Notes under the pieces: model-generated
The model's input: only the letters and a program-made list of their open reading frames with translations
The model's database searches: none
Told to the model about the DNA's origin: nothing
Shown: one piece after another, positions 62,568 through 64,000 of the stretch
How the letters are laid out: each line of letters begins with the position of its first letter
Numbering within the stretch: the stretch's first letter is position 1
Position numbers and translations under genes: made by a program
Source of the DNA: Cephalopachus bancanus
Taxonomy: Eukaryota > Chordata > Mammalia > Primates > Tarsiidae
DNA length: 64,000 nt
Direction: 5' to 3'
Assembly (NCBI GenBank): GCA_027257055.1
Contig: JAPVLO010000045.1
Span: 248,001 to 312,000 of the forward strand

Positions 62568-63325
62568 CTCCAGTTGTACACCCTTGGGTGACCCTAGTGA
62601 GCTGGAATCCTGGACAAGGTAGCTGAGACTCTGCTGATTGGGTGCTAGCTCTCCAATATGCCTTTTATGTGGTGGTACTGTGATTTCTCTCTAAATAGTT
62701 ACACCAACTTAATGGCCATTCGGTGGAAACTTCCCCTAAGTAGTTTTCTCATTTGTCTTCATGTGGTTTCTTGTGGGACAAAAAAATTTTAAAAGGCAAA
62801 TTCTTTTATCCGAACACAATGTCACTGTGCCCCACCTCAGTCTTTAGAGTTTATTTTCTTTGTTGTGTTTCACATATATCAATGCAAAACAGCTTACAGT
62901 AGATATTGCCTAGGCATAGAATTAGGTTCTTATGAATGTGAAGTATGAGGTTCTTATCAACGGGCAAAAGTAGAATTGAGAGACTGTATCATATACTTAG
63001 AAACTGATTTATTCTTCCTTTTCCCTCTCATAATGTTTCTGCTGAGACCAGTTGACAGAGTAAGAGGCTTAGCATGGAAAAAGCATGGATAATTCTGAAA
63101 TGCAGATAATTCACTAATTATGTGTATTTTAGAATGGATTCAGTGATACACCCTTGGAGATGATCTCTCTCTCTTTCCTTCTCTCCCTCTCTCTGCCTCT
63201 CCTTCCTCTCCCTCTCCCTCAACCCTCTTTTCCCTTTCCCACATTTGTAGCCATTCCCTCCTGGCTCAGCCCAGAAGAAAACCTTGACAGGAGCAAAGGG
63301 TATTGCCTATAGAATGATGATACCC
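62568..63325. other. Unique sequence with a polypyrimidine tract
   Basis: 63165-63240 is a CT-rich tract (CTCTCCCT units). No coding signal. Confidence 0.45.
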
Positions 63326-63435
63326 AGGTGCTAGTTCCAGCTCTGCCATGTCCTACCTGAGTGGTCGCCATCCCTCTGGCTCTCAGGTTCCTTACGTGTA
63401 AGATAAGTAGGAGACACCTGAGACTAAAGAAACTC
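63326..63435 (+). repeat. MIR SINE fragment
   Basis: 'ccaggtgctagttccagctc', 'tctgccatgtcctacctgag', 'aggttccttacgtgtaag'. Confidence 0.6.
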
Positions 63436-63729
63436 TGTTTTTATTACCCTTTAGGTTTCTCCTTGCCAGCTTGGGACCTGGCAGGCCCCAGTAACTGGTC
63501 ACTTAGATAATCCCCAAGCAGATAAATGCCTGCAGGATAACTGAGAATTGCCTCTAATTACAGCAGAGTCCAGCCACTCCAATAGACGCTGGTGATTTTG
63601 GCTGCTTCCCGGAGCCACCAGCCAACCCAGAGATGAAGCTGGCTGGAGAAGCCGATGGATATGTTGGAAAGGCCCGCATCATCTCTAAACACAGCATCTG
63701 GGAAATGCCCATGTCCCCGGGAGGAGGTC
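63436..63729. other. Unique sequence
   Basis: Nothing recognised. Confidence 0.4.
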
Positions 63730-63950
63730 ATTGAAACCCTTCACTTGGTGCAGTGCAGAGAGTCAGGCAAACCAGGTTCTGAGTCCTGACCCTGCCACTT
63801 ATACCAGCCTGTGACCTTGGGCAAGTTCTCTGGCCCCAAATCATTTCCCTCCTCCATAGAACAGGGTGGCAACATATACACCTTGCCAAAAGTGTAAGGA
63901 TTAAGGATTCTGGTGGCTTCACAGTGCCTATTAAGTAGAGGTCCTCAACT
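63730..63950 (+). repeat. MIR SINE
   Basis: 'tgagtcctgaccctgccac', 'cttgggcaagttctctgg', 'tttccctcctccatagaac', 'agtgcctattaagtagag'. Confidence 0.78.
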
Positions 63951-64000
63951 TAGTAAATGGTTGTAGCAGTGGCTATAGCCTTGTTCCCTTCATTCACAGG

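Overview
This is gene-poor nuclear DNA from a primate. I find no intact protein-coding gene, tRNA, rRNA or CRISPR array in the 64 kb. Dimeric 7SL-derived Alu elements occur about every 1.5-2 kb, mixed with MIR, L2, L1, MaLR/ERVL LTRs and hAT, Tigger and mariner DNA elements. The youngest Alus carry a diagnostic consensus (a left-arm start with GGCTCGGTGGCTCAGCCTG, CATCTCTACAATAAATCA in the middle, a right arm rich in GCCGCTCCCGGCC) that is neither anthropoid AluS/Y nor, as far as I recall, the lemur/loris type. The L1 3' tails are also not of human type. A tarsier is my best guess, by inference only.

Layout. 1-5.2 kb: minus-strand class I endogenous retrovirus remnant (5' LTR, a tRNA-Leu-like primer site, gag zinc knuckle, RT, RNase H and integrase pieces), cut up by at least six Alus and a plus-strand LTR. 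5-22 kb: unique DNA with MIRs, Alus and L1 pieces. 22.5-25.05 kb: processed pseudogene of the histone chaperone gene RBBP4, with matching 16-bp target duplications, a nearly full 3' UTR and a lineage-specific Alu in its middle. 25-31 kb: L1 3' end, MER1 with perfect 8-bp duplication, nested Alus, a Tigger-type element with TA duplication, and an MLT2 LTR. 32-45 kb: old LTRs, L1 and L2 pieces and AT-rich unique sequence. 45.9-49.4 kb: MLT1 LTR plus MaLR interior and a second MLT1 LTR. 52-53.9 kb: an inverted duplication of about 178 bp whose second copy sits inside, and replaces part of, a compound Alu; this is the most unusual structure seen. 57.5-59.6 kb: an old antisense L1 split by a 755-bp solo LTR and by a 583-bp mariner with TA duplication. 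60-64 kb: unique DNA with MIRs.

Nothing here forms an operon or pathway. The window reads as an intergenic or intronic record of insertions whose relative order can be worked out from nesting. Boundaries of old repeats (MIR, L2, L1M, LTRs) are approximate; they were read by eye against remembered family consensus features, with no database search.
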